A stretch of DNA of 64,000 nucleotides from QWQI01 sp964608915 (GTDB taxonomy: Bacteria; Planctomycetota; Planctomycetia; Isosphaerales; Isosphaeraceae). The translations under genes and the position numbers were made by a program. This document shows positions 8,270 through 16,402 of the stretch, one piece after another (position 1 is the first letter of the stretch; each line of letters opens with the position of its first letter). The stretch lies in assembly GCA_964608915.1 (NCBI GenBank), contig CAZSQA010000006.1, positions 62,001-126,000 on the forward strand, written 5' to 3'. The notes beneath the pieces are model-generated. The model was given only the letters and a program-made list of their open reading frames with translations. It made no database searches and had not been told where the DNA came from.

Positions 8270-8688
8270 GTTCGAACCTCGATAGTCGATCGGTGGATGG
8301 AAATCCACTCCAGTTTATCCCTTTTTCCATTATGGCAAAATGAATTTATCGCGTGAGAGAATCGGAATGCAGGGGTTTTGCGGGATTTGACGAAATTGAC
8401 CGCCGCGTATTGTCTCGTGTAGGACGATGCCTCGCGATCGATCCGCGGCGAGCAACTCTTACTCCTTACCCGAAAAGATGTTTCGACGATTGCCGCAAGT
8501 GCTTAAAAAGCATCGTGAATGGGTTCGGCCGATCGCGAATCGGCATCGGCAAGATCGGGAAGAAGTTGCGAATCGCGGCTGAGCTTCTTGTCGTTCGGCC
8601 ACGATCCAGAGAGAATGACGTCGTCCGAACTCACCGAAAACTCGCCGTTCGATGGAAATCCGGTATTCGCACGACCAAGGATCGAGGC
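8270..8688. other. Divergent intergenic region
   Basis: This holds the leader and inverted repeat of the minus-strand metal locus at 8293-8340. I see no convincing gene in the remainder. An open frame that runs through 8353-8688 into the DUF1080 gene has no ribosome site or signal-like start and is treated as upstream non-coding sequence. A TTGACG at 8387 has only a 15-bp spacer to TATTGT and is too weak to call. Confidence 0.5.
8322..8340. promoter_or_regulatory. 19-bp near-perfect inverted repeat before the metal-ATPase locus
   Basis: TTTTTCCAT, one central T, then ATGGCAAAA: the arms match at 8 of 9 positions. The repeat lies 53 bp upstream of the first start codon of the minus-strand locus in a locally AT-rich stretch. 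The 19-bp size with a single central base is what dimeric regulators of the Fur superfamily bind, but the sequence is not a classical Fur box. A short hairpin (6-bp stem, 8293-8308) lies between it and the start codon. Regulator identity is unknown. Confidence 0.4.
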
Positions 8689-9456
8689 ATGAATCGACGC
8701 CATTTTCTGATCAGGACTTGCGGAACATGTGCCGCGGCCGGTCTGATCGCCCGGGACGCTGTGGCCGACGAGTCCTGGATCGACCTGATCGGCGGCAAAG
8801 CCAAAGGGCTCGAAGAGTTCGTTCAGCCGCGCGGTTACTGGAAAGAAGTCGGCGAAGTGAAGCCGGACCCGACCGACGGGCGCAAGCTCGTCTGGGACGA
8901 CAAAGCGATGCCTTCGGGAATATGGGTTAACGGTCCGACGGGCCGCACGAACAACCTGGTGTCGAAGGCCAAATTCGGCGACGTCGAAATCCACCTCGAA
9001 TTCCTGGTCGCGAAAGGATCGAACTCGGGGATCAAGCTTCAGGGCCTGTACGAAATCCAGATTTTCGATTCGTTCGGCGTCGCGCCCGAAAAGTTCGACG
9101 CCTCGGGCATGGGCGGCATTTACCCCCGGGCCGAGCTGCTGCCGCGCTATCACCACATCGACAAGGGCTACCCGGCCAGCGTCAATGCTTCGCATTCGCC
9201 AGGCCAGTGGCAGAGGATGTATATCCTCTTCAGGGCTCCCAAGTTCGATGACTCGGGCAAGAAAATCCAGCCAGCAAAGTTCGAAGTCGTCACGATTAAC
9301 GACCAGGTCGTTCACCAGAACAAAATCGTGCCGACGCCGACGGGCCACGCCTACATCCTGCCCGAAGTGCCGTTCGGGCCGATCCTGCTTCAGGGCGATC
9401 ACGGGCCGGTCGCGTTCCGCAACGTCAAGGCAATGCGTCTGGGCCAGTTGCCCTGA
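8689..9456 (+). CDS. DUF1080 (3-keto-disaccharide hydrolase-like) secreted protein
   Basis: The ATG at 8689 has AAGG 8 bases upstream and begins a twin-arginine-type signal (NRRHFLIRTCGTCAAAGLIA), so I prefer it to the longer open frame. The 255-residue protein is a DUF1080 beta-sandwich (concanavalin-like fold). Typical features are the GDVEIHLEFLV strand, NSGIKLQGLYEIQIFDS, the GGIYPR turn and WQRMYILFRAP. The family is greatly expanded in planctomycetes and includes enzymes acting on 3-keto-disaccharides and related glycans; the substrate here cannot be read from sequence. It probably acts outside the cytoplasmic membrane. It stands alone, 89 bp before the aldehyde dehydrogenase. Confidence 0.87.
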   Translation: MNRRHFLIRTCGTCAAAGLIARDAVADESWIDLIGGKAKGLEEFVQPRGYWKEVGEVKPDPTDGRKLVWDDKAMPSGIWVNGPTGRTNNLVSKAKFGDVEIHLEFLVAKGSNSGIKLQGLYEIQIFDSFGVAPEKFDASGMGGIYPRAELLPRYHHIDKGYPASVNASHSPGQWQRMYILFRAPKFDDSGKKIQPAKFEVVTINDQVVHQNKIVPTPTGHAYILPEVPFGPILLQGDHGPVAFRNVKAMRLGQLP

Positions 9457-9545
9457 ATGCCGCAAGCATCTTCCATTCGCAAGTCGGCCAGAACGCCGAT
9501 GATTCATACAGCACAAGCCACATAAACCGGGAGTATCCGTTCGCC

Positions 9546-11021
9546 ATGTCCGCCACCGTCACCGAAAACGTCGTCGAGTATCCCAGGGAACGCCGCCTTT
9601 ACATCGATGGAGCATGGACGGATGCACTCGCCGGCAACGCGCTGGACGTGATTAACCCTGCCGACGAGTCCGTGCTCGCGACGGTCGCCCATGGCCGCAG
9701 GGCCGACGCCGACAAGGCGGTCGCGGCGGCCGTGAAGGCCTTCCCGGCCTGGAGCAAAACCACGGCCTACGAACGGGCGAAGATCCTCAAGACCGTCGCC
9801 GATCTCATCCGCGGCCGTGCTGATGCACTGGCCCGGACGATGACGATGGAGCAGGGCAAGCCCGTGCCCGAAGCCAAAGCCGAAGTGATGCAGACGGCCG
9901 ACACGTTCGAATGGTTCGCCGAAGAGGCCAAGCGCGCCTACGGGCGAATCATTCCGCCCTCCGTCGGCACGAAGCGGCATATGGCGATTTCGCACCCGGT
10001 CGGTGTCGTCGGCACGATCACGCCGTGGAATTTCCCGATGGCCCTGGCCAGCCGCAAAATCGCCCCGGCCCTGGCGGTTGGCTGCACCGTGGTGAGCCGA
10101 CCGGCCGATCAGACACCGCTTTCGCTCATCGGCCTGTTCGAGTGCCTGGCCGATGCCGGCATTCCGGCCGGCGTGGCCAATCTGTTCGTCGGCTCCAGCC
10201 GGGAATTCGCCGACGCTCTCTTCGAAGAGCCGGCCGTGCGTAAGGTCAGCTTCACGGGTTCGACGGAAGTGGGCAAGGCCCTGATCCGCCGATCGGCCGA
10301 CACGGTCAAGCGTATGAGCATGGAACTGGGCGGGCACGCGCCGCTGATCGTTTTCCCGGACGCCGACGTCGCCCAGGTCGCCCAGGCGGCCGTGCTTGGC
10401 AAGTTCCGCAATAACGGGCAGGTGTGTATCAGCCCGTCGCGGTTCTTCCTGCACGAAAAGATCCGCAAGGACTTCACCGAAGCCGCTGTGGAATTCGCCC
10501 GCGGGCTGAAGATGGGAAACGGCCTGGAGCCGGGCACCCAGGTCGGCCCGATGTTCGAGGAGAAAGCCCTGGCGAAGGCCCAGGAACTGGTGGACGACGC
10601 CCGGGCCAACGGCGCGGCCATCCTGACCGGCGGTGGCCGTTCGACCCGGTTCGAAAAGGGGTTCTTCTACGAGCCGACGGTCATCTCCGACGTCAACCGC
10701 TCGATGCGTATCCTCAACGAAGAGCCGTTCGCTCCTGTCATGCCGCTCCTGGGCTTCGACAAGCTCGATGAAGTCATCGCCGCGGCGAATGACACGCCTT
10801 ATGGCCTGGCGGCTTATGTGTTCACGAATGACCTGACGATCGCCACGCGAATGGCCGAAGGGCTTGAAGCCGGGATCATCGGCATCAACGACCCCGTTCC
10901 AGCCACACCTCAATGCCCGTTCGGCGGTATGAAGGAATCAGGCCTGGGCCGCGAGCTGGGCGTGGAAGGGCTGGAAAGTTATCTGGAAACCAAGTATGTG
11001 TCGATCGGCCTGAGGGGGTAA
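9546..11021 (+). CDS. NAD(P)-dependent aldehyde dehydrogenase, succinate-semialdehyde dehydrogenase-like
   Basis: This 491-residue cytosolic enzyme of the ALDH superfamily oxidises an aldehyde to an acid. The signatures are in order: TPWNFP (159-164), the cofactor-binding segment TVVSRPADQTP (181-191), FTGSTEVGK (236-244), the general base Glu260 in MELGGHAP, and the nucleophile Cys294 in NNGQVCISPSRF. Overall it most resembles the GabD/alpha-ketoglutarate-semialdehyde group. The lysine that normally precedes PA in the cofactor site is Arg185, which could alter NAD/NADP handling. There is no gabT or sugar-acid gene next to it, so the physiological aldehyde is not shown by context. Confidence 0.9.
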   Translation: MSATVTENVVEYPRERRLYIDGAWTDALAGNALDVINPADESVLATVAHGRRADADKAVAAAVKAFPAWSKTTAYERAKILKTVADLIRGRADALARTMTMEQGKPVPEAKAEVMQTADTFEWFAEEAKRAYGRIIPPSVGTKRHMAISHPVGVVGTITPWNFPMALASRKIAPALAVGCTVVSRPADQTPLSLIGLFECLADAGIPAGVANLFVGSSREFADALFEEPAVRKVSFTGSTEVGKALIRRSADTVKRMSMELGGHAPLIVFPDADVAQVAQAAVLGKFRNNGQVCISPSRFFLHEKIRKDFTEAAVEFARGLKMGNGLEPGTQVGPMFEEKALAKAQELVDDARANGAAILTGGGRSTRFEKGFFYEPTVISDVNRSMRILNEEPFAPVMPLLGFDKLDEVIAAANDTPYGLAAYVFTNDLTIATRMAEGLEAGIIGINDPVPATPQCPFGGMKESGLGRELGVEGLESYLETKYVSIGLRG

Positions 11022-11048
11022 TCGGCGAAATCAGTTGGTTCGGTTCAC

Positions 11049-12386
11049 CTAAGCGTCTGCTCCGTCTACATCAAGGGTGGAGTTCCGCGAGCCTCTACCG
11101 TTGACTTTCACACCGGAAGAGCGTGTCTCTCGTAAGGTCGATTCAGCGACGACTTCGACGGAATGCCCTTTCGGCGTGCCGATCCGTTGGGACATGTAAA
11201 TGCCCCGATGACCCGAAGCCACATAGCTGACGATACAGGCCAGCGAAAGCGGCACGGCCAGGCCGGCTCCGAACAGTTCGATACCCATCATCAGGCATGC
11301 GAGGGGTGTGTTGGCCGCTCCGGCGAAAACGGCCACGAAGCCGAGCGCGGCGAAAGTCGGGACCGGCAGGCCGAAGACGGTCGCGAAAGCGTGGCCGAGC
11401 GTCGCGCCGATGCAGAACAGGGGGGTGACTTCGCCCCCTTTGAATCCGCTGCCGAGCGTTACGGCCGTGAACACGATCTTGAGAGCGAAGGCCCAGAGCA
11501 CGATCTTGCCAGGCGAAAAGCTGTCCGTGATCAGCGGCAGGCTCAAGCCCAGATAGTCACGTGTGCCGACGGCATAAGTCATACCGATGACGGCAAATCC
11601 GCCAAGAACCGGGCGAAGCCATGAAACAGTCACGGCGGCCTTCATCGCATGTTGAACGGTGTGCGTCAGTTCGGCGAACAGCAGCGCCGCGAGGCCGAAG
11701 GACAGACCGGCCGCGATGACCCACAGGAGCAGCACAGGCGTGACTTCCGGGGCCGCACCGGCGGGATAGGGATGGTGCACGATTCCGAGCGCATGGCACG
11801 TGAGGCTGCCGACGGCCGAAGCGGCGAAGCAGGGCACGAGGGCATCGTAACGCAGGCGGCCGATCGTGAGCACCTCAAGGCCGAAGATCATGCCGGCGAT
11901 CGGCGTGCCGAAGACGGATCCGAAACCGCCGCTGATGCCGCTCATGAGCACGATCCGACGGTCCACCCGGTCCAGCTTCAACGATCGGCTGAGAAAATCG
12001 GCAAGGCTTCCGCCCATTTGAACGGCGGTGCCTTCTCGCCCTGCCGAACCTCCGAAGAGGTGGGTGCCGATGGTGGCGAGTGCGATCAGCGGGGCCATGC
12101 GCAGGGACACATGCCCTTCCATGTGATGAATGCGTTCGAGCAGCAGGTTATTGCCGGCTTCGACGTCTCGGCCGTACCGGTCATAAATCCAGCCGATCCC
12201 GGCCCCGGCGACCGGGAGCAGCCAGAGGAGCCAGCCGTGTGCGGTCCGGACTTCGGTCGCCCAGTCCAGGCCAATGAGGAATGCCGCCGATGCGATGCCG
12301 GAAAGAACGCCGACAAGGGAGCCGAGAAAACACCATTTCGCGAGACCGGAGATCAGGGCGATCTGCTCCCGGGCGTCAACTTTCAT
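11049..12386 (-). CDS. CLC-family anion transporter of the fluoride (CLC-F) type
   Basis: This 445-residue polytopic membrane protein belongs to the CLC superfamily. The first selectivity loop reads EAGNNLLLER (77-86), where Cl-/H+ exchangers have GSGIP. The second loop is SAGREGTAVQMGGSLAD (114-130), with the gating Glu118. The third has GSGFKGGEVTPLF. The GNN and GREGT-VQMG combination is characteristic of CLC-F fluoride/proton antiporters that expel fluoride. No fluoride riboswitch core is visible before the start codon. The last 50 residues are polar, with no CBS domains. It is convergent with the aldehyde dehydrogenase. Confidence 0.85.
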   Translation of the reverse strand: MKVDAREQIALISGLAKWCFLGSLVGVLSGIASAAFLIGLDWATEVRTAHGWLLWLLPVAGAGIGWIYDRYGRDVEAGNNLLLERIHHMEGHVSLRMAPLIALATIGTHLFGGSAGREGTAVQMGGSLADFLSRSLKLDRVDRRIVLMSGISGGFGSVFGTPIAGMIFGLEVLTIGRLRYDALVPCFAASAVGSLTCHALGIVHHPYPAGAAPEVTPVLLLWVIAAGLSFGLAALLFAELTHTVQHAMKAAVTVSWLRPVLGGFAVIGMTYAVGTRDYLGLSLPLITDSFSPGKIVLWAFALKIVFTAVTLGSGFKGGEVTPLFCIGATLGHAFATVFGLPVPTFAALGFVAVFAGAANTPLACLMMGIELFGAGLAVPLSLACIVSYVASGHRGIYMSQRIGTPKGHSVEVVAESTLRETRSSGVKVNGRGSRNSTLDVDGADA

Positions 12387-12555
12387 CGTTCCGAATTCCG
12401 AATGAGCGAACTTGGGGACAAGAGATTGGCCAGGAATGACCAGATCGTTCCGTCAAAGCGACTTCCGTCACATCATGACGAATCGGTGCGAGGAATTCAC
12501 TTCATCAGGCAAGAGGCGAGTTCCGACGATGATGTTCGTGATGACGCAAGAAACC

Positions 12556-12585
12556 GGAACCCCCAGCAAAAATGCCGGGGGTTCC
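12556..12585 (-). terminator. Stem-loop terminator after the surface-protein gene
   Basis: A perfect 9-bp stem (GGAACCCCC with GGGGGTTCC) and a 12-base loop lie 42 bp past the stop of the minus-strand gene at 12627. The T tract after it is weak (GGTTTC). Confidence 0.6.
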
Positions 12586-12626
12586 GTCGGGGGGGAGTAC
12601 GGACTCTTACCGAACCGCTTGCCGGA

Positions 12627-13775
12627 TCACACCCAGCCGCGTGGCTTGGTGTAAATCCCGCCCAGCGGGCGATAAGGCGGATAGTAATAGTAGGGCGAAT
12701 TCTGATTGGCGTTCGGGCGAATCACGTTCACCGTCGGCGGCTGGTACGGTACGTTCGGGAATGCCGCTGCGTCGGAATTCGTCACGTTGCCAGGGTCGGC
12801 GAAGCCGTGGACTTCATCGACGTACTTCAGGCCATTGAGCAGTGCCGAGCGTTCGACGCCCGCCTGGTCGCTGATCTGAGTGATCGTCCGGTAGGGGTCG
12901 ATCACATAGCCGATGTAGTAAGGCCCATCGACGGGGAACGTAATCTTGGCACCGAAGGCCGAAGTTTCGTTCGCGGCCAGGGGCAGATTGGCGCGCCGGC
13001 TGCCCTGAAGGCCACGCATACCGCCGCGGATCGGCCGCTGATTGAGACCGGAGAGGCTGTCGATGACGATTTCTTCGAGAATGATGTCATCGGGGCTGAA
13101 GTAGGGGTCGTTCGACGCGACCAGGGCGACCGTCAGCGGCCCCTGAGTGTCGATATTGGCCGCCCCGTTGTTGGCGATCACCACTTCGGGGGTGAAGACC
13201 TGTCCGGGGACGATCACGCCGGGCGAATTGTCCCTGACGAATTGCAGTTGCGGCAGAGATGGCTGGATATTCACCGGCATCGACCACGAACCACCATTCG
13301 GCGATGCCATCGGCAGGCGAATCTGGTTCGTGACTCGCGGCACGAAAATCATGCGGAACTGACCGCCCGCGGCCGGGAACCCGGCAGGTGGCGTATCCGG
13401 CAGATCGATGTCGATGACACCGTTTCCGACGCTGTTCTGACGGATCGTGCCCATGTCGATCGTGTCGATCAGGACACGGTTCCGACCTCGGGCCAGATAG
13501 ACATCGACTTCCGTCACGGCGTCGGCCATGCTGGGGGCCAAAGGCCATTGCGGCAATTCGGGCAGGCTGCTGGCACCGCGGTTGAATGCCAGAACCTGAA
13601 CGGATAACGGCTGGCCCCATGAGGCGACCGGCGAAGCGTTATTTGCGACCGAAAGGTCGGGCAGCGAAAAACCCATGGCCGAATAAGCCAGGACTTCGCG
13701 ATTTTCGAGCGTTTCGGGCCCCAAACCTTCAGGGCGGAAACGACGTTTGCGGCGTGGTTGATCGAACGAAGCCAC
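12627..13775 (-). CDS. Secreted/surface protein with planctomycetal LE-R-LLA-type N-terminus
   Basis: A GTG start at 13775 with GGAGG 5 bases upstream fits best, giving 382 residues; longer in-frame starts lack a site. The N-terminus is a basic patch (PRRKRRFRPEGLGPETLENREVLA) that matches the motif found at the front of many large planctomycetal extracellular proteins and thought to act in export or sorting. After it come beta-strand-rich repeats: LPDLSVANNASPVASWGQPL (about 42-61) resembles a CARDB-like adhesive domain, followed by a second similar unit with PEVVIANNGAANIDTQGPL. The C-terminus is Tyr/Pro/Asn-rich (SPYYYYPPYRPLGG). It has no enzymatic motif and is likely a cell-surface or matrix protein. 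Confidence 0.75.
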   Translation of the reverse strand: MASFDQPRRKRRFRPEGLGPETLENREVLAYSAMGFSLPDLSVANNASPVASWGQPLSVQVLAFNRGASSLPELPQWPLAPSMADAVTEVDVYLARGRNRVLIDTIDMGTIRQNSVGNGVIDIDLPDTPPAGFPAAGGQFRMIFVPRVTNQIRLPMASPNGGSWSMPVNIQPSLPQLQFVRDNSPGVIVPGQVFTPEVVIANNGAANIDTQGPLTVALVASNDPYFSPDDIILEEIVIDSLSGLNQRPIRGGMRGLQGSRRANLPLAANETSAFGAKITFPVDGPYYIGYVIDPYRTITQISDQAGVERSALLNGLKYVDEVHGFADPGNVTNSDAAAFPNVPYQPPTVNVIRPNANQNSPYYYYPPYRPLGGIYTKPRGWV

Positions 13776-14205
13776 TGTGACCTCCGTAGGGTCGTTCGCG
13801 ATCGCCGTCCTCCTGCCGCACGATCGAATCGATTTTTTCCGTAGGGGCTTGATCGTCCGAGATTGATCCACAGCCCGTGACTGGCCCATCCCTGACGAAC
13901 CTGTGTCTGACGACACCGATTCGCTCATCACGCTTAACATCGAACGCTCGCACGAACGTTCTGCATACTCCAGTCAAGGATTCGTCATTCGGAGAACCGG
14001 TCGAAACCATTGAGCACGACATGCCGGCAGTGCAAGGGAAGCCGGTCGCGCCGGTCGCTCCGGTCGGGTCTGCCTTTCGTGATTCTCTCGATCGATCGTT
14101 CAGGAAGTTTGGCAGGTCATTCGCTCGCTTGGGTAGAATGTTCAGCGGAGAGCACGAAACGCGTCGCAACGTCCATGCCTGAAAGATCGCGGAGACTACC
14201 CGGAC
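13776..14205. other. Divergent intergenic region, nothing convincing seen
   Basis: This stretch lies between the minus-strand surface protein and the plus-strand dipeptidase. A short open frame at 13877-14182 is basic and low-complexity at its end, without a ribosome site. I saw no clear promoter or inverted repeat. Confidence 0.4.
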
Positions 14206-15468
14206 ATGCTATTTCGGCAATCACTTATCCTCTCTCTTTTCGTCGCGGGATCGACTCAGGCGTTCGGTCAGGATGCCGCCAGGCCCAGCGCCGCAGTGGA
14301 TTATGCCGCCAGGGCCCGGGAGATTCACAAAACCGCCATTCTCTTCGACGGTCACAACGATCTCCCCTGGCAGTTGCGTGAACACGGGCAAATCGGGCTC
14401 GACAAGATCGATCTTTCCAAGGAACAGAAGCTGCCGTATCAAACCGACCTGCCCCGGATGAAGCGGGGCGGGCTGAACGCTCAGTTCTGGTCCGTCTACA
14501 TTCCCGGCCGGCATGCGAACCCGCTGCGCACTGTGCTCGAACAGATCGATCTGGTCAATCGCATGACCGAAGCCTTCCCGAATGACCTTGAGCAGGCCTT
14601 CACGGCAGCCGACGTTCGGCGGATCGCAGCCTCAGGCAAGTGTGCCGGCATGCTCGGCGTGGAAGGCGGCGTGGCGATCGAGAACGACCTTGCCATGCTC
14701 CGCATCTTCCACAAGCTGGGCGTGCGATACATGACGCTGACTCACAATCAGACACTCGACTGGGCCGATGCCGCCACCGACGCGCACAAGCATGGCGGCC
14801 TGACGAAATTCGGCGAACGCGTCGTGCGTGAGATGAACCGGCTCGGCATCCTGGTCGACATCTCGCACGTGAGCGCCGAGACGATGTCCGACGTGCTCGA
14901 CATCAGCCAGGCCCCGGTCATCGCCAGCCATTCCAGTGCCTTCGCACTGTGCCCGCATCCACGAAACGTCAACGACGACATCCTTCGCAGGGTGCGCACC
15001 AATGGCGGCGTCGTCATGATCAACTTCTTTTCGAGCTTCATCGTCCCTTGTGCGGCCGCCAAAGTCAGCGCGAAGCAGAAAGAAATCGCCGCAACCGTGA
15101 AAGACAAGGCCGAAGCCGAAAAGAAGCTGGAAGCCTGGATCGCCGAAAACCCGGACCTTTACGGCACGGTCAATACGGTCGTCGATCATATCGAACACGT
15201 CATCCGTGTGGCCGGAATCGACCACGTCGGTCTCGGTTCCGATTTCGACGGCATCAGCCGATGGCCCAAGGGGCTCGACAGCGTGGCGGACTTCCCGAAA
15301 GTCACCGAAGAACTCCTGCGCCGTGGCCATAGCGAAGAGGCCGTGCGCAAGATTCTCGGCGGGAACGCCCTGCGAGTTCTGGAACGGTCCGAGGCAGTTG
15401 CCAAACGGCTTCAGATGGAAACGAAGCCCGATTTTGACCCGGTGGCGACGACCGAACACGTCGATTGA
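14206..15468 (+). CDS. Membrane dipeptidase, peptidase family M19
   Basis: A binuclear-zinc dipeptidase of the renal-dipeptidase family, 420 residues, made with a cleavable signal peptide (MLFRQSLILSLFVAGSTQAFG). The metal and active-site motifs are all there: FDGHNDLPW (His50, Asp52), GVEGG with the bridging glutamate, DISHVS, ASHSS, and GLGSDFDG near the C-terminus. A charged helical insertion (KQKEIAATVKDKAEAEKK) in the second half is longer than in compact bacterial members. The likely role is hydrolysis of dipeptides, including D-amino-acid dipeptides from cell wall, in the periplasm. It is followed 28 bp later by a metallopeptidase, so the two may be co-transcribed. Confidence 0.92.
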   Translation: MLFRQSLILSLFVAGSTQAFGQDAARPSAAVDYAARAREIHKTAILFDGHNDLPWQLREHGQIGLDKIDLSKEQKLPYQTDLPRMKRGGLNAQFWSVYIPGRHANPLRTVLEQIDLVNRMTEAFPNDLEQAFTAADVRRIAASGKCAGMLGVEGGVAIENDLAMLRIFHKLGVRYMTLTHNQTLDWADAATDAHKHGGLTKFGERVVREMNRLGILVDISHVSAETMSDVLDISQAPVIASHSSAFALCPHPRNVNDDILRRVRTNGGVVMINFFSSFIVPCAAAKVSAKQKEIAATVKDKAEAEKKLEAWIAENPDLYGTVNTVVDHIEHVIRVAGIDHVGLGSDFDGISRWPKGLDSVADFPKVTEELLRRGHSEEAVRKILGGNALRVLERSEAVAKRLQMETKPDFDPVATTEHVD

Positions 15469-15496
15469 CGCTCGAAATTCCCGAGGAACTCGAAAA

Positions 15497-16402
15497 ATGC
15501 GAAATGGCTTCGCGACCGCGCTGCTCGCCTGGCTGACGTTCGGCTCGTCGATCTTCGACGCATGGGGACAGGACACCCCCGCCGCATCGAAAGAAAAAAG
15601 CCAGGAGCGGACGCATGCCCCGGCAGCGTCCGAATTCCTGGTTTTGCCTCTGCGTGTGTATCGTGCGAAATCCGCCGATGTCGCCGAAATCGATTGTCGG
15701 CAGCTCAGCGATGACGATATCCGACGCATCGTGGGTAAAGTCAACGTCATCTGGGCATCCGCCGGGATTCATTGGCAGCTGGAGTCGATCGAAGACGTCC
15801 AGGCCGAAAATACCGGCAGGGTGAAGCTCGCGGCCCAGATCGACACCGATGACGCCGAAGCGGTCGGCAAGGAGCCGGCAAGAAAGGCTCGGATTCCCCA
15901 TACGGCATTTCGGCGGATCATCCCGGAATCGACGCGGTTGGATTCCAGTGCATATCGCGTGCACTACGTCCACGATTTCGACGTCAACGGCGTCTATTTC
16001 GGCAATCGTGAGGCGATGGTCAAGGAAACGGCGGCCCTGCGCAAGGTCGAAACCGGCATCGACGAACCTCTGCCGCGCGTCACTTCACACGAACTGGGCC
16101 ATGCTCTGGGGTTGCCGCACAGGCAGGATACGCTGAATCTGATGGCATCAGGCACGACCGGCACGTTTCTCAACGACGATGAAATGAAGAAAGCACGCGA
16201 AATCGCGAAAGGGAACCCGGCCTGCCGGACTTTCGACGCACTCGAAACCGGCGTGAAATCCGCCGACGATGCCGGAAAAGCGAAAATCGAGCGTTCCCTG
16301 AATGCTATCCGTGCGCTGGCGGGCAAACGCATCCACCCTGTGTCGGATTTCGAATTCGCCGCTTACGAACGAGCCGTCTCTCCGGATCCGGCGAATCGAT
16401 GA
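15497..16402 (+). CDS. Secreted zinc metallopeptidase with metzincin-type HExxHxxGxxH motif
   Basis: The ATG at 15497 has GAGGA 9 bases upstream and starts a signal peptide (ALLAWLTFGSSIFDAWGQ). The 301-residue protein has the zinc-binding helix HELGHALGLPH (His198, Glu199, His202, His208) followed by a Met-turn candidate LNLMASG, which is the metzincin arrangement. The pre-domain (DDIRRIVGKVNVIWASAGIHW) is the part that typically precedes the catalytic site in planctomycetal matrixin-like proteins. Substrate unknown. It is downstream of the M19 dipeptidase and overlaps the next gene by 4 bp (ATGA). Confidence 0.82.
   Translation: MRNGFATALLAWLTFGSSIFDAWGQDTPAASKEKSQERTHAPAASEFLVLPLRVYRAKSADVAEIDCRQLSDDDIRRIVGKVNVIWASAGIHWQLESIEDVQAENTGRVKLAAQIDTDDAEAVGKEPARKARIPHTAFRRIIPESTRLDSSAYRVHYVHDFDVNGVYFGNREAMVKETAALRKVETGIDEPLPRVTSHELGHALGLPHRQDTLNLMASGTTGTFLNDDEMKKAREIAKGNPACRTFDALETGVKSADDAGKAKIERSLNAIRALAGKRIHPVSDFEFAAYERAVSPDPANR

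Noticed and set aside
12387..12560. Fluoride riboswitch before the CLC-F gene
   Set aside because: No recognisable fluoride aptamer core on the minus strand by eye; a model search would be decisive.
11649..13607. 652-codon open frame on the plus strand
   Set aside because: Runs across two well-supported minus-strand genes (CLC-F transporter and surface protein) and the terminator between them; composition is Arg/Asp/His-rich as in shadow frames.
13877..14182. Short basic plus-strand frame before the dipeptidase
   Set aside because: No ribosome site and low-complexity sequence; kept as non-coding.
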